From positions 160,444 to 224,443 of the forward strand of contig NZ_JAJAQC010000008.1 of the NCBI RefSeq assembly GCF_027604915.1: a stretch of 64,000 bases of DNA. Direction: 5' to 3'. This document shows positions 45,394 to 53,262 of the stretch, one piece after another. Position 1 is the first letter of the stretch; every line of letters starts with the position of its first letter. Below the pieces are notes generated by a model. It worked only from the letters and a program-made list of their open reading frames with translations. It was not told the origin of the DNA and did no database searches. The stretch comes from Streptomonospora mangrovi. GTDB lineage: Bacteria; Actinomycetota; Actinomycetes; Streptosporangiales; Streptosporangiaceae. The translations under genes were made by a program, and so were the position numbers.

Positions 45394-46653
45394 TCAGCGC
45401 TCGCGCGAGGCCCGGGTGCGGCGGGCGCGCTCCGGGCGGGTGGTGTAGACCACCGGCAGGCGCTCGGCGGTGTTGGCCATGAGCGAGGGCACCGCCGGCA
45501 GGTCGGCCGGGTCGGCGTCCAGACGCAGGTCGGGGAACGCGGTGAACAGCTCCCGCAGGGCCACCGTCGCCTCCATCCGCGCCAGCGGCGCGCCCATGCA
45601 GTGGTGCGGCCCCCAGCCGAACGCAAGGTGCTGCCGCTGCTCGCGCTCGGGCCGGAACTCCTCGGCGCCGGGGCCGTGCCAGGTCTCGTCGCGCCCGGCC
45701 GCGCCGTAGCACAGCAGCACCGCGTCGCCGGCGCGCAGCGCGGACCCGCCGACCTCGACGTCGCGCAGCGCGTAGGCGAACGGCAGGGTGAACAACGAGG
45801 TGTCCCAGCGCAGCACCTCCTCGACCACCCCCTCCCACGTGACCTCGCCGTGGGCCAGGAACTCCAGGTAGATGGGGTGGGTAAGCAGCGCGCGCACCGC
45901 GTTGACCAGCACGCCCTCGGTGGTCTCGAACCCGGCGGCCAGGAACAGGAACAGCATGTCGACCAGTTCGGTGTCGCTGAGGCGGTCGCCGCCGTCGCGC
46001 GCGGCGATCAGCGCGCTGGCGAGGTCGTCGGCGGGGGCCGCGCGGCGCTCCTCGATGAGGGCGCCCAGCACCTCGTGGATCTCCTCGTAGAACCCGGCGC
46101 CCTCCTCGGGGGTCATGACACTGGAGCCGAAACCGCGGCGCACCAGGCCGACCAGGCGCGGGCGGTCCTCCTCGGCGATCCCGAACAGCTCGGCCAGCAC
46201 CCGCATGGGCAGCGGGAACGCGAACGCCGCGCGCAGGTCGGCCCGCCCGCCGGCGGCGTCCAGGCCGGCCAGCAGGTCGGCCACGATCGCGTCCACGCGC
46301 GGGCGCAGGTCGGCGACGCGGCGCGGGGTGAAGGCGCGCGAGACCAGCGACCGCATGCGCCGGTGGTCGGCGCCGTCTGCGGTGAGCATGTTCTGGAGCA
46401 GGACGTTGCTCATCATGGGCCAGTCGTCGGGCACCTCGCCGTCGCGCAGCGCCCGCCAGTTCCGGCTGGACCGGGAGAAGTCGCGGGAGGTGAGGATCTC
46501 CTGGAGTTCGGCGTGCCGGGTCACCGCCCAAACAACGACATCACCCGGGAGACGAACCGGGACAAGGGGGCCGATTCCACGGAGGAGTCGGGCCTGCCCG
46601 TGGACGTCGCCCGCGCGGGGGTCGAGCCGGACGGGGAGTTCGACGGGTTCCAC
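45394..46653 (-). CDS. Cytochrome P450, CYP154-like
   Basis: A 419-residue soluble P450. The I-helix has FLAAGFETTEG, the K-helix ExxR is intact (EEVLRWD), and the heme-Cys loop is FGWGPHHCMGAPLAR. The GTG start is set by GGAGGAG 4-5 nt upstream. That start lies inside the upstream P450 gene, so the two genes overlap by 133 nt in different frames. Family placement rests on motif style and on the adjacent CYP157-like gene; the two families occur side by side in Streptomyces conservons. Confidence 0.88.
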   Translation of the reverse strand: MEPVELPVRLDPRAGDVHGQARLLRGIGPLVPVRLPGDVVVWAVTRHAELQEILTSRDFSRSSRNWRALRDGEVPDDWPMMSNVLLQNMLTADGADHRRMRSLVSRAFTPRRVADLRPRVDAIVADLLAGLDAAGGRADLRAAFAFPLPMRVLAELFGIAEEDRPRLVGLVRRGFGSSVMTPEEGAGFYEEIHEVLGALIEERRAAPADDLASALIAARDGGDRLSDTELVDMLFLFLAAGFETTEGVLVNAVRALLTHPIYLEFLAHGEVTWEGVVEEVLRWDTSLFTLPFAYALRDVEVGGSALRAGDAVLLCYGAAGRDETWHGPGAEEFRPEREQRQHLAFGWGPHHCMGAPLARMEATVALRELFTAFPDLRLDADPADLPAVPSLMANTAERLPVVYTTRPERARRTRASRER

Positions 46654-47954
46654 GGGGCTCCTCCGGTGGCGGTCTCCTGGACGGGTGCGGGGGTGAAGGC
46701 GACGGGCAGGCTCCGGGGCCCGCGCCGGTAGACCGTGGGCAGCGGGCGGATGTCGGCGGCGGGGACGGCCAGCCGCAGGTCGGGCAGGCGGCGGCGCAGC
46801 GTCTCGACGGCGGCGGCGACCGCGCCGATCCCCAGCCCGCGCGCGGGGCAGGCGTGCGCGCCCGCGCCGAAGGACAGGTAGGACTGGTTGCCCGAGCCCA
46901 GGGTCTGGGCGCCCAGCTTGGGGTCGCGGTTGGCCGCCAGGTAGCAGGGGACCAGCCCCTCTCCGGCGCGGACGGAGCGGCCCTCGATGACGACGTCGGT
47001 GGTGGGGAAGCGGCCGGGCAGGGTGGCGATGGGCGGGTCGGTCCACAGCACCCGGTCCACCGCGTCGGACACGCTCACCCGCGCGCCGGCCACCTCGGTG
47101 GCGATGGCGCGGTCGGTCAGCAGCAGGTGCACGGTGCTGGCGATGAGGTTCTTGACGGGGTCGACCGAGGCGGCGATTAGCAGTTCGAGGTCGAAGGCGA
47201 TCTCCATGTCGGAGAGGTTCTGCGGCGCCGACACCAGGGCCGCCACCAGGTCGTGGCCGGGTCCGATCTCGCCGGCCTTGAGGGCGGCGCGCTTGGCCTC
47301 GGCGATGCGGGCGCCGTGCTCGACGAGCCGCTGCTGGGCCGCGGTGGAGTCGGCGTCGACCTCCCACTGCCGGGCCATGCACTCGACCAGGTAGCCGAAC
47401 TCGTCCTGGGTCATGCCGAACCACCGGTTGAGCATGAGCGCGGGCACGACGGCGGCGAAGTCGGTGACGATGTCGGCCTGCCCGGCGGTGCAGAAGCCGT
47501 TGACGGCGGTGTCGGCGAGCTGCGCGGCGTCCACGCGCACGCGGGCGCCGCCGAGGGAGTCCAGCGCCCACTTGATGGCGGCCCGGCGGCGGCGGTGCTC
47601 CTCGCCGTCCAGGCACAGGGCGTTGAGGCCGCCCCGGTCGCTGAAGAGGGTGTAGGAGGACTTGTCGGGACCGAAGCGGCCCTCGGTCTGCTCGCGCCAG
47701 TGGTTCGAGGCGCGGGGGAAGCGGTGCGGGTCCTTGAGGACCTCGGCGAGCGCGGAGTAGTCGAGCACGAGCCAGGCCGCCACGCCGTCCTCGAAGTCCA
47801 CGGGCGCCAGGGCGCCGTGGGTGGCGCGCAGCCCTTCCAGGTAGTCGGCGGGGTCGACGTCGTCGGCGGCGAAGTCGGGGAGGGGGACGGCGTTGTCGTG
47901 GAGGGGGCAGCCGGTGGGGGGCGGCGGCTGGTCGGGGCCGTGGCTGGGGCTCAT
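46521..47954 (-). CDS. Cytochrome P450 lacking ExxR, CYP157-like
   Basis: A 477-residue P450 whose heme-Cys loop is normal (FGAGAHACPARGLG, Cys369), but the K-helix reads DAVDRVLWTDPP, so ExxR is replaced by RVLW (301-304). The I-helix also lacks the usual A-G-x-E-T and has AASVDPVKN. Loss of ExxR is the known mark of the CYP157 family. The last 44 residues form a Ser/Pro-rich tail that overlaps the start of the CYP154-like gene. The ATG at 47954 is preferred over one at 48056 because codon bias weakens upstream, although AGGGG precedes the latter. Confidence 0.85.
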   Translation of the reverse strand: MSPSHGPDQPPPPTGCPLHDNAVPLPDFAADDVDPADYLEGLRATHGALAPVDFEDGVAAWLVLDYSALAEVLKDPHRFPRASNHWREQTEGRFGPDKSSYTLFSDRGGLNALCLDGEEHRRRRAAIKWALDSLGGARVRVDAAQLADTAVNGFCTAGQADIVTDFAAVVPALMLNRWFGMTQDEFGYLVECMARQWEVDADSTAAQQRLVEHGARIAEAKRAALKAGEIGPGHDLVAALVSAPQNLSDMEIAFDLELLIAASVDPVKNLIASTVHLLLTDRAIATEVAGARVSVSDAVDRVLWTDPPIATLPGRFPTTDVVIEGRSVRAGEGLVPCYLAANRDPKLGAQTLGSGNQSYLSFGAGAHACPARGLGIGAVAAAVETLRRRLPDLRLAVPAADIRPLPTVYRRGPRSLPVAFTPAPVQETATGGAPWNPSNSPSGSTPARATSTGRPDSSVESAPLSRFVSRVMSLFGR

Positions 47955-48465
47955 GGGCGCGTATCCAGTGATCCGGTAGTCGCGGAGAGTGGCGGTCGGT
48001 GGGGAGGGGTGTGCCTGGGTGCGATCGGGCTTGGGGGGCCGAAGATCGGCGGACATGGTAGCCCCTGACGATCATGCGCGCGAGAGTCCCAGGTCACGAG
48101 AATCCGGCGGCGGCGGGGGCGTGGGACGGGCGAAGTGGGGGGAGTGGGGGGTGGTGACCAAGCGTGCTCGCGGGATTGAGCGGATCGGTTCGCGTGCGGC
48201 GCCGAGCCGCGTGGAGGTGCGGATTCGATTCACCCGACCCCTCCAACGAGCCATCCCAAGCAGTTCCCAGGTCATGGAGCCCCACTGCGCGGGCAGCGCG
48301 GCCGCCCCGACCCGTCGCCACCTCAACCAACTGACCCGAGGGCCGGTGGTCGGGGGTCCTGGGCCGCGCTCGGCTTTGGTGCCCTCGTCTCTGCCGTGGC
48401 CATCCGCCCCGCTGACCGGTGGCCGCGAGCCCGGACCCCCGCTTGGCTTCGGTGCCCTCGCCGCC
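47955..48465. other. 511-nt intergenic region upstream of the P450 pair
   Basis: I see no gene here. Two imperfect copies of a 17-base sequence (GGCTTTGGTGCCCTCG-like) lie near 48372 and 48446. The promoter of the P450 genes should be in this region, but no clear hexamers stand out. Confidence 0.4.
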
Positions 48466-51048
48466 TCAGCGCAGGGTCAGCACATCCTCCGCCGCCTCCT
48501 CCACCGCCGGGCGGGTGAAGGGCATGGGGATGGTCTTACCGGCGGCCCACAGCGGGGTCTGGTTCTGGTGGTGGGGGTGGAAGGCGTGACCGGACGGGCC
48601 GGTGAGGTCGATCCAGCGGGAGCGGTCGAAGTCGGCGAGGTCCACGGTCATCCGCATCGACGGGACCGCCGTGACCTCGTAGCCCTCCTGCGTGTCCCAG
48701 CCGGTGGCGTTGACGACGCTGGTGCCGCCGCCCGCCTCCACGGTGGAGCCGTTGAACGCCCACTCCAGCGGGGCGATGCCCGAGGACCCCAGCGACGGGT
48801 GGCCGGCCGTGAGGGTGTGCAGGTCGCCCCACCGCCACGCGCTCGGGTCGTCGCCCAGCGTCTGGGTCAGCTCCTCGGCGGCGCGCTCCATCGCCTCCGC
48901 CAGCACCGCGTCGCGGCCGTCGGCCACCGTGCCCTGCCACCACGGCGAGTCCGGGTCCGCCAGCAGCCGGCTCACCACCAGCCAGCCGCGCGAGCCGCCG
49001 TCCATGGGGTAGCCGCTGCCGAGCTCGTCGAAGGTGAGGTCGAGCAGGTGGTGCCACACCGCGTTGTAGAAGGCCGCCGCGGCGGAGTCGGTGTCCTGCT
49101 GGAAGTCCCAGTCGGCCAGCAGCCGCCGCCCCTTGGCGGCGGTGCCCTCGGCCGGTGCGTCGAGCAGGTAGGGGACGATCGCGCGGGCGCCGCTGTTCTC
49201 GTTGTCCAGTTGGATCTCGCCCATGTCGGCGACCGTGAGCCCGCCGCGCTCCACGGCGTCGGCGAGCAGGGTGCGGATCCGCTCGGAGCGGTAGCCGTAG
49301 TCCCAGTCGGCGGTGAGCAGGTGGGGGTAGTCCGCCCCCACTGCGGCCTGGTTGGCGGTGACGATGAACCCCGACTGCGGGTTGGTCGCGGCGGGCAGTT
49401 CCTCGAAGTCGAGGTAGCCCGTCCAGTCGTGGTCGGAGTCCCAGCCGGGCGCGGGCCAGCGGCCGTCCCCGGCGCCGCGCACCGGGATGCGCCCCGGCGC
49501 CTGGTAGGCGATGGTGCCCTCGGTGTCGGCGTAGACCAGGTTCTGCGCGGGCACGGCGAAGGACCGGGCGGCCTCGCGGAAGGACGCGAGGTCGGTCGCG
49601 GCGTTCATCGCGAAGATCGCGTCGGCCGTGGTGCCCGGCTCCAGCGCGGTCCAGCTCAGCGCCACCCCGTAGCCGCCCTCGGGCGCGTCGGCGGCCTCCT
49701 CGGCGGGCCGGCCCTCGGCGTCCACCGGCGGGGCCTCGCCGATCTCGCGCAGGTCCAGCGCGCTGGCCGCGTCCGACAGCAGCGGCCCGTGGCGGGTGGA
49801 GCGGACGGTGAAGGCGACGTCGGTGCCGCCGGCCACCCGCACCACCTCCTCGCGGGTCTCCAGGGGCTCGCGCTCGCCGTCCACCACGGCGGCGTCGCCC
49901 TCGATCCGCTCCAGGTAGAGGTCGGCGACGTCGGGTCCCAGGTTGGTGAACCCCCACGCGATGTCGGCGTTGTGCCCGATGACCACGCCGGGCAGGCCGG
50001 CGAAGCCGAACCCGGTGACGTCGAAGGGGCAGGCGTCGGTCACCTCGGTGCAGTGCAGCCCGGTCTGGTGCCACACCGAGGGCATCTGCGCCCCGAGGTG
50101 GGGGTCGTTGGCCAGCAGCGGCAGACCTGAGGCGGTGTGCTCGCCCGAGACCACCCAGGAGTTGGAGCCCAGGCCGGAGGACTGCGGACCCAGCAGAGGC
50201 GGGACGGCCGCGAGGTCCGCGCCCACCTCCGCCAGCGCCGGGGCGGCGCCGGCCGGCGGGAGCGCGGTGTCGCCCCCGTCGCCCGGGTCCGCCTCGGGCT
50301 CGGGTTCGGGGTCTAAGGTGAAGGCGCCGTCGCGCACCTGCCCGCCGGGCACGATCGGCGCGTGCTCCTCCTCGGGATAGGCGGGGTACAACTCCTCCAC
50401 CTGCTCGCGGGTCAGGCCGTCGGCCACCAGGCCGGCCCGCTCGATCTCCTCGGCCATGTTGCCGCGCAGGTCCCAGGCCATGGCCTTGAGCCAGGCCAGG
50501 CTGTCCACGGCGGTCCAGGGCTCGACCTCGTGGTCGGGGCTGAGCACGCCCAGCACGGTGAACTCCAACCCCAGTTCGCCGCCGCCGCGCTGGCCCAGGT
50601 AGGCGTTGACACCCTCGGCGTAGGCGTCGAGGTAGGCGCGGGTGGCGGGCTCCAGCAGGTCGTACTCCTGCGCGGCGACGCGCCGCCAGCCCATGGTGCG
50701 CAGGTAGACGTCGGTGCCCACCTGGTCGGGACCGAACAGCTCGGCCAGCCGCCCGGCGGTGGTCATGCGGTTGAAGTGCATCTGCCAGAACCGGTCCTGG
50801 GCGTGCACGAACCCCTGCGCCCGGAAGAGGTCCTCGGCGGTGGCGGCGTAGACGTGCGGCACGCCGCGCCCGTCGCGGTACACGGTGGCCTCGCCGGTGA
50901 GCGCGGGCAGCGCCAGTTCGCCCTCGGTCTGGGGGAAGGCGCGCCGCACCGACCACAGGCCGGCCCCGGCGGCGAGCAGGGCCAGGACCGCCACGACGCA
51001 GAGAACGCCGACGACCCACCGTGTGAAACGTGTTCCAGTCCTGGGCAT
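48466..51048 (-). CDS. Penicillin acylase-family N-terminal nucleophile hydrolase, membrane-anchored
   Basis: An 860-residue precursor. An N-terminal membrane segment (about 11-31) anchors it outside. The alpha chain is followed by an Asp/Glu/Pro-rich spacer (about 236-262). Self-cleavage should expose Ser295 in GLGSNSWVVSG as the N-terminal nucleophile of the beta chain; LLANDPHLGAQMPSVWHQ is typical of the family. Substrates include penicillins, acyl-homoserine lactones and acylated lipopeptides. A TAGAGT hexamer 6 nt before the ATG suggests a leaderless mRNA. Confidence 0.92.
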   Translation of the reverse strand: MPRTGTRFTRWVVGVLCVVAVLALLAAGAGLWSVRRAFPQTEGELALPALTGEATVYRDGRGVPHVYAATAEDLFRAQGFVHAQDRFWQMHFNRMTTAGRLAELFGPDQVGTDVYLRTMGWRRVAAQEYDLLEPATRAYLDAYAEGVNAYLGQRGGGELGLEFTVLGVLSPDHEVEPWTAVDSLAWLKAMAWDLRGNMAEEIERAGLVADGLTREQVEELYPAYPEEEHAPIVPGGQVRDGAFTLDPEPEPEADPGDGGDTALPPAGAAPALAEVGADLAAVPPLLGPQSSGLGSNSWVVSGEHTASGLPLLANDPHLGAQMPSVWHQTGLHCTEVTDACPFDVTGFGFAGLPGVVIGHNADIAWGFTNLGPDVADLYLERIEGDAAVVDGEREPLETREEVVRVAGGTDVAFTVRSTRHGPLLSDAASALDLREIGEAPPVDAEGRPAEEAADAPEGGYGVALSWTALEPGTTADAIFAMNAATDLASFREAARSFAVPAQNLVYADTEGTIAYQAPGRIPVRGAGDGRWPAPGWDSDHDWTGYLDFEELPAATNPQSGFIVTANQAAVGADYPHLLTADWDYGYRSERIRTLLADAVERGGLTVADMGEIQLDNENSGARAIVPYLLDAPAEGTAAKGRRLLADWDFQQDTDSAAAAFYNAVWHHLLDLTFDELGSGYPMDGGSRGWLVVSRLLADPDSPWWQGTVADGRDAVLAEAMERAAEELTQTLGDDPSAWRWGDLHTLTAGHPSLGSSGIAPLEWAFNGSTVEAGGGTSVVNATGWDTQEGYEVTAVPSMRMTVDLADFDRSRWIDLTGPSGHAFHPHHQNQTPLWAAGKTIPMPFTRPAVEEAAEDVLTLR

Positions 51049-51054
51049 GGGGAG

Positions 51055-51060
51055 ACTCTA
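51055..51060 (-). promoter_or_regulatory. -10 hexamer of a probable leaderless transcript
   Basis: TAGAGT on the minus strand ends 6 nt before the penicillin acylase ATG, which would place transcription start at or next to the A of ATG. No ribosome binding site is present. No clear -35 is seen. Confidence 0.45.
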
Positions 51061-51191
51061 GTGGGCCGCGACACACCGTCCCGGCGCGGGGCCGCAGCTC
51101 CCCCGGGCGATGGCGGCAACCGCGTCCACCTGCGGCCGCCCGGGGCCGGCCGGGACGGCCCGGGGCCGCCCGCCCCAGGCGGCCCCGGCGG

Positions 51192-51971
51192 TCACACCGG
51201 CGCCGCCGCCCGCCAGGTCCGCTGGTAGGCGTCCACCAGCCAGGACTCCGCCCACGCGGTGTCGGGCTCGGGCGGCAGCGGGCCGGTGGCCGCCAGCGTG
51301 CGCAGGCGCTCCTCCAGGTCGGCGGTCACCGCCAGGGCCTCGTCGCGGGTGTGGGCGCCCCGGCGCAGGGCCCGCAGCCACGACCCCCACGGCTCGGGCA
51401 TCGGCAGCGTCACCCGGCCGGTCTCCATCAGCTCCACGCCCTGCACGCCCAGCCGCACCATGTGGTAGGCGTACTTGGTGTCGAAGCCGTGGACCTCCGC
51501 CAGTTCGGGGCGGTTGGTGCGCCCGCCGCGCCGGCCCAGCAGTTGGTCGCGCTGGGCGGTCAGGTAGCCCAGGGCCCGCTGCCCGGCTCGGCGCGACACG
51601 ACGCGGTCGGCCGAGGCGCGCAGTTCGCGGCCCAGGCCGGTGACCGCGACCAGTTCGTGCTCGGGCGCGAACAGCGGCAGCAGCACGGTGGGGTTGCCCT
51701 CCAGGGCCAGCCGCAGCCACTTGCGCAGGGAGTACACGGTGAGGTCGAGGTCGCCGGGCCGCGAGCGCTCGCCCTCGGGGCGGGTGCGGTGGACGTACTG
51801 CTCGAAGGAGCGCGGCCCGATCACGTACTCCGGCGGCTCCACGCAGACGCCCATCTCGTCGCGGTCGTGCTGCGCGCCGACCGTGATCCCGTGCAGGCCC
51901 GAGCCCACCTGGCAGCGCAGGATCGTGCCCTGCTCGGCGATGCGGGCGGCCTCGTCGGTGGCGTGCGTCAT
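51192..51971 (-). CDS. Nucleotidyltransferase-fold protein (RlaP/YcgL-like)
   Basis: A 259-residue member of the pol-beta superfamily group found with RNA ligases. The core is GSGLHGITVGAQHDRDEMGV (G-S...D-x-D/E type), followed by DLDLTVYSLRKWLRLALEGN and GFDTKYAYHMVRLG. AGGAG lies before the ATG. No RNA ligase is adjacent, so a role in RNA repair is only a family-level suggestion. Confidence 0.82.
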   Translation of the reverse strand: MTHATDEAARIAEQGTILRCQVGSGLHGITVGAQHDRDEMGVCVEPPEYVIGPRSFEQYVHRTRPEGERSRPGDLDLTVYSLRKWLRLALEGNPTVLLPLFAPEHELVAVTGLGRELRASADRVVSRRAGQRALGYLTAQRDQLLGRRGGRTNRPELAEVHGFDTKYAYHMVRLGVQGVELMETGRVTLPMPEPWGSWLRALRRGAHTRDEALAVTADLEERLRTLAATGPLPPEPDTAWAESWLVDAYQRTWRAAAPV

Positions 51972-52062
51972 CGGCGGCTCCTGGCGGGGGAGGAGGGAGG
52001 TGCGGCCACCACCCTGCACCCGCCGGCGCGGCGCGGCCACCGGTTTTCCCGGCGGCGCGGGG

Positions 52063-52380
52063 TCAGTCGTCGGGGTCGGGCCGGGCCGCCTCGCGCCGGG
52101 GATCGGCGGACCGCCCGTTCCAGGTGGCCACCGCGCACACCAGCAGGGTCAGCGCCGAGGCCGCCAGCCCCCAGAACGCGAAGACGCCGACGAAGCCGAT
52201 GTCCTGGCAGTCGTACTGGGCGGGGTAGCTGGCGAACGCCCGCACGCAGCCCAGCGGGAGCAGCCGCAGGGCGAGGTCGCTGAGCAGCCCGTCGGAGCCG
52301 ATCACGAGCATGGCCGCCGCCCAGCCGATCGCGATGAGGACGAACGCGGCGAACAGCCGCCGGACCGTGTTCCTGACCAT
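52063..52380 (-). CDS. Small membrane protein of unknown function
   Basis: A 105-residue protein with two membrane segments (about 8-26 and 66-85). The extracytoplasmic loop between them contains two Cys (PLGCVRAFASYPAQYDCQDIG), possibly a disulfide. AGGGGC precedes the ATG. I do not recognise the family. Confidence 0.6.
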   Translation of the reverse strand: MVRNTVRRLFAAFVLIAIGWAAAMLVIGSDGLLSDLALRLLPLGCVRAFASYPAQYDCQDIGFVGVFAFWGLAASALTLLVCAVATWNGRSADPRREAARPDPDD

Positions 52381-52444
52381 GGCGCCCCTGTAGGCGAGAG
52401 CGGGCCGCGCGCCGGCCGCCGGGTGATCGCGGCTCCGGCCGTGG

Positions 52445-52476
52445 GCTGACGAGCTGACGGGCTGTCGGGCTGACAA
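52445..52476. repeat. Four tandem 8-bp repeats upstream of the small membrane protein gene
   Basis: GCTGACGA, GCTGACGG, GCTGTCGG and GCTGACAA stand head to tail, 65-96 nt before the start of the small membrane protein gene. They could be operator repeats or a slippage-prone tract. Confidence 0.6.
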
Positions 52477-52648
52477 GCGGTGGTCGAACGGGCGGGCGGG
52501 AACGGTGACCGGTGTTCCCCGCGGCGGCGCGGTGCAAGGCGTGCGCTGGGCTGATTCAAGCACACCCCGGCGCCGCCGCGCAGGCCGGGCGCCGGGCCGT
52601 GGCCGGACGCGCGGCGCCGCCCGGCCCCCGCCGCCCGCCGGGCGGGAG

Positions 52649-52942
52649 CTACTCGCGGCGCCCCTCGGAGTGGCCCAGCGACCGGTCGGGTGCGACGCGG
52701 TCGCGGACCGCGCGCTTGAGCGCGGCGAGGTCGGGGAACCCGCCGTCCTCAGCGCGCGACCACAGCCGCTCCTGGTCCAGGCGGACCTCGAAGACCCCGC
52801 CCGTGCCCGGGATCAGCGCGACCTCGCCGAGTTCGGTGCGGAAGGTCGTCAGCAGTTCCTGCGCCGTCCAGGCCGCGCGCAGCAGCCAGCGGCACTGGGT
52901 GCAGTACTCGATCTCCAGCCGGGGGTGTCGGGTGGTGGCCAT
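52649..52942 (-). CDS. Rdx/SelW-SelT-like thioredoxin-fold protein
   Basis: A 97-residue protein of the Rdx family, the cysteine homologues of selenoproteins W, T and H. The redox motif is Cys14-Thr-Gln-Cys17 in LEIEYCTQCRW; GTGGVFEVRLD and GGFPDLAALKRAVRD are typical. A redox role is likely, the partner is unknown. The start could also be the ATG 9 nt upstream. No ribosome binding site is visible. A LexA-box-like sequence lies about 120 bp upstream. Confidence 0.85.
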   Translation of the reverse strand: MATTRHPRLEIEYCTQCRWLLRAAWTAQELLTTFRTELGEVALIPGTGGVFEVRLDQERLWSRAEDGGFPDLAALKRAVRDRVAPDRSLGHSEGRRE

Positions 52943-53061
52943 GGCGACCATTGTGCTGGGGGCGCGGCCGCCGGGTGCGCACCGGGGGGCCGGCGTGCCG
53001 TGAGCGGTCCCGGCGGCCGCGCGTTCAGCCGGCGGCCGCTGCCGCCGCCCGAACGACTGGA

Positions 53062-53077
53062 TCGAACATACATTCGA
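53062..53077. promoter_or_regulatory. LexA SOS-box-like palindrome
   Basis: TCGAACATACATTCGA matches the actinobacterial SOS box TCGAAC-N4-GTTCGA at 11 of 12 fixed positions, and the palindrome extends one base further on each side. It sits between the Rdx gene and the uvrA2 stop codon. Confidence 0.6.
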
Positions 53078-53204
53078 TCGATGGGGTCGGGCAAGCACCT
53101 GTGGACGGCGCACGGCTGCACCGGCGCGCTGCTCGCCTGAAGGCGCCGCCCGCCCCGGATCGCCGGCAGGACGTGCGGGGGCTGCCCGGCCCGCCTCGGG
53201 GCGT

Positions 53205-53255
53205 CGCCGGTCCGGGGCGGGGGCGCCGCTGTGCGGCCCCCACCCCGGACCGGCG
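53205..53255 (-). terminator. Hairpin terminator of uvrA2
   Basis: A 20-bp stem with one mismatch (53205-53224 with 53236-53255) encloses an 11-nt loop just past the uvrA2 stop on the minus strand. Confidence 0.75.
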
Positions 53256-53262
53256 GGCGGTG

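Noticed and set aside
48072..48330. Short minus-strand frames upstream of the P450 pair
   Set aside because: They lack a ribosome binding site, family similarity and normal codon bias.
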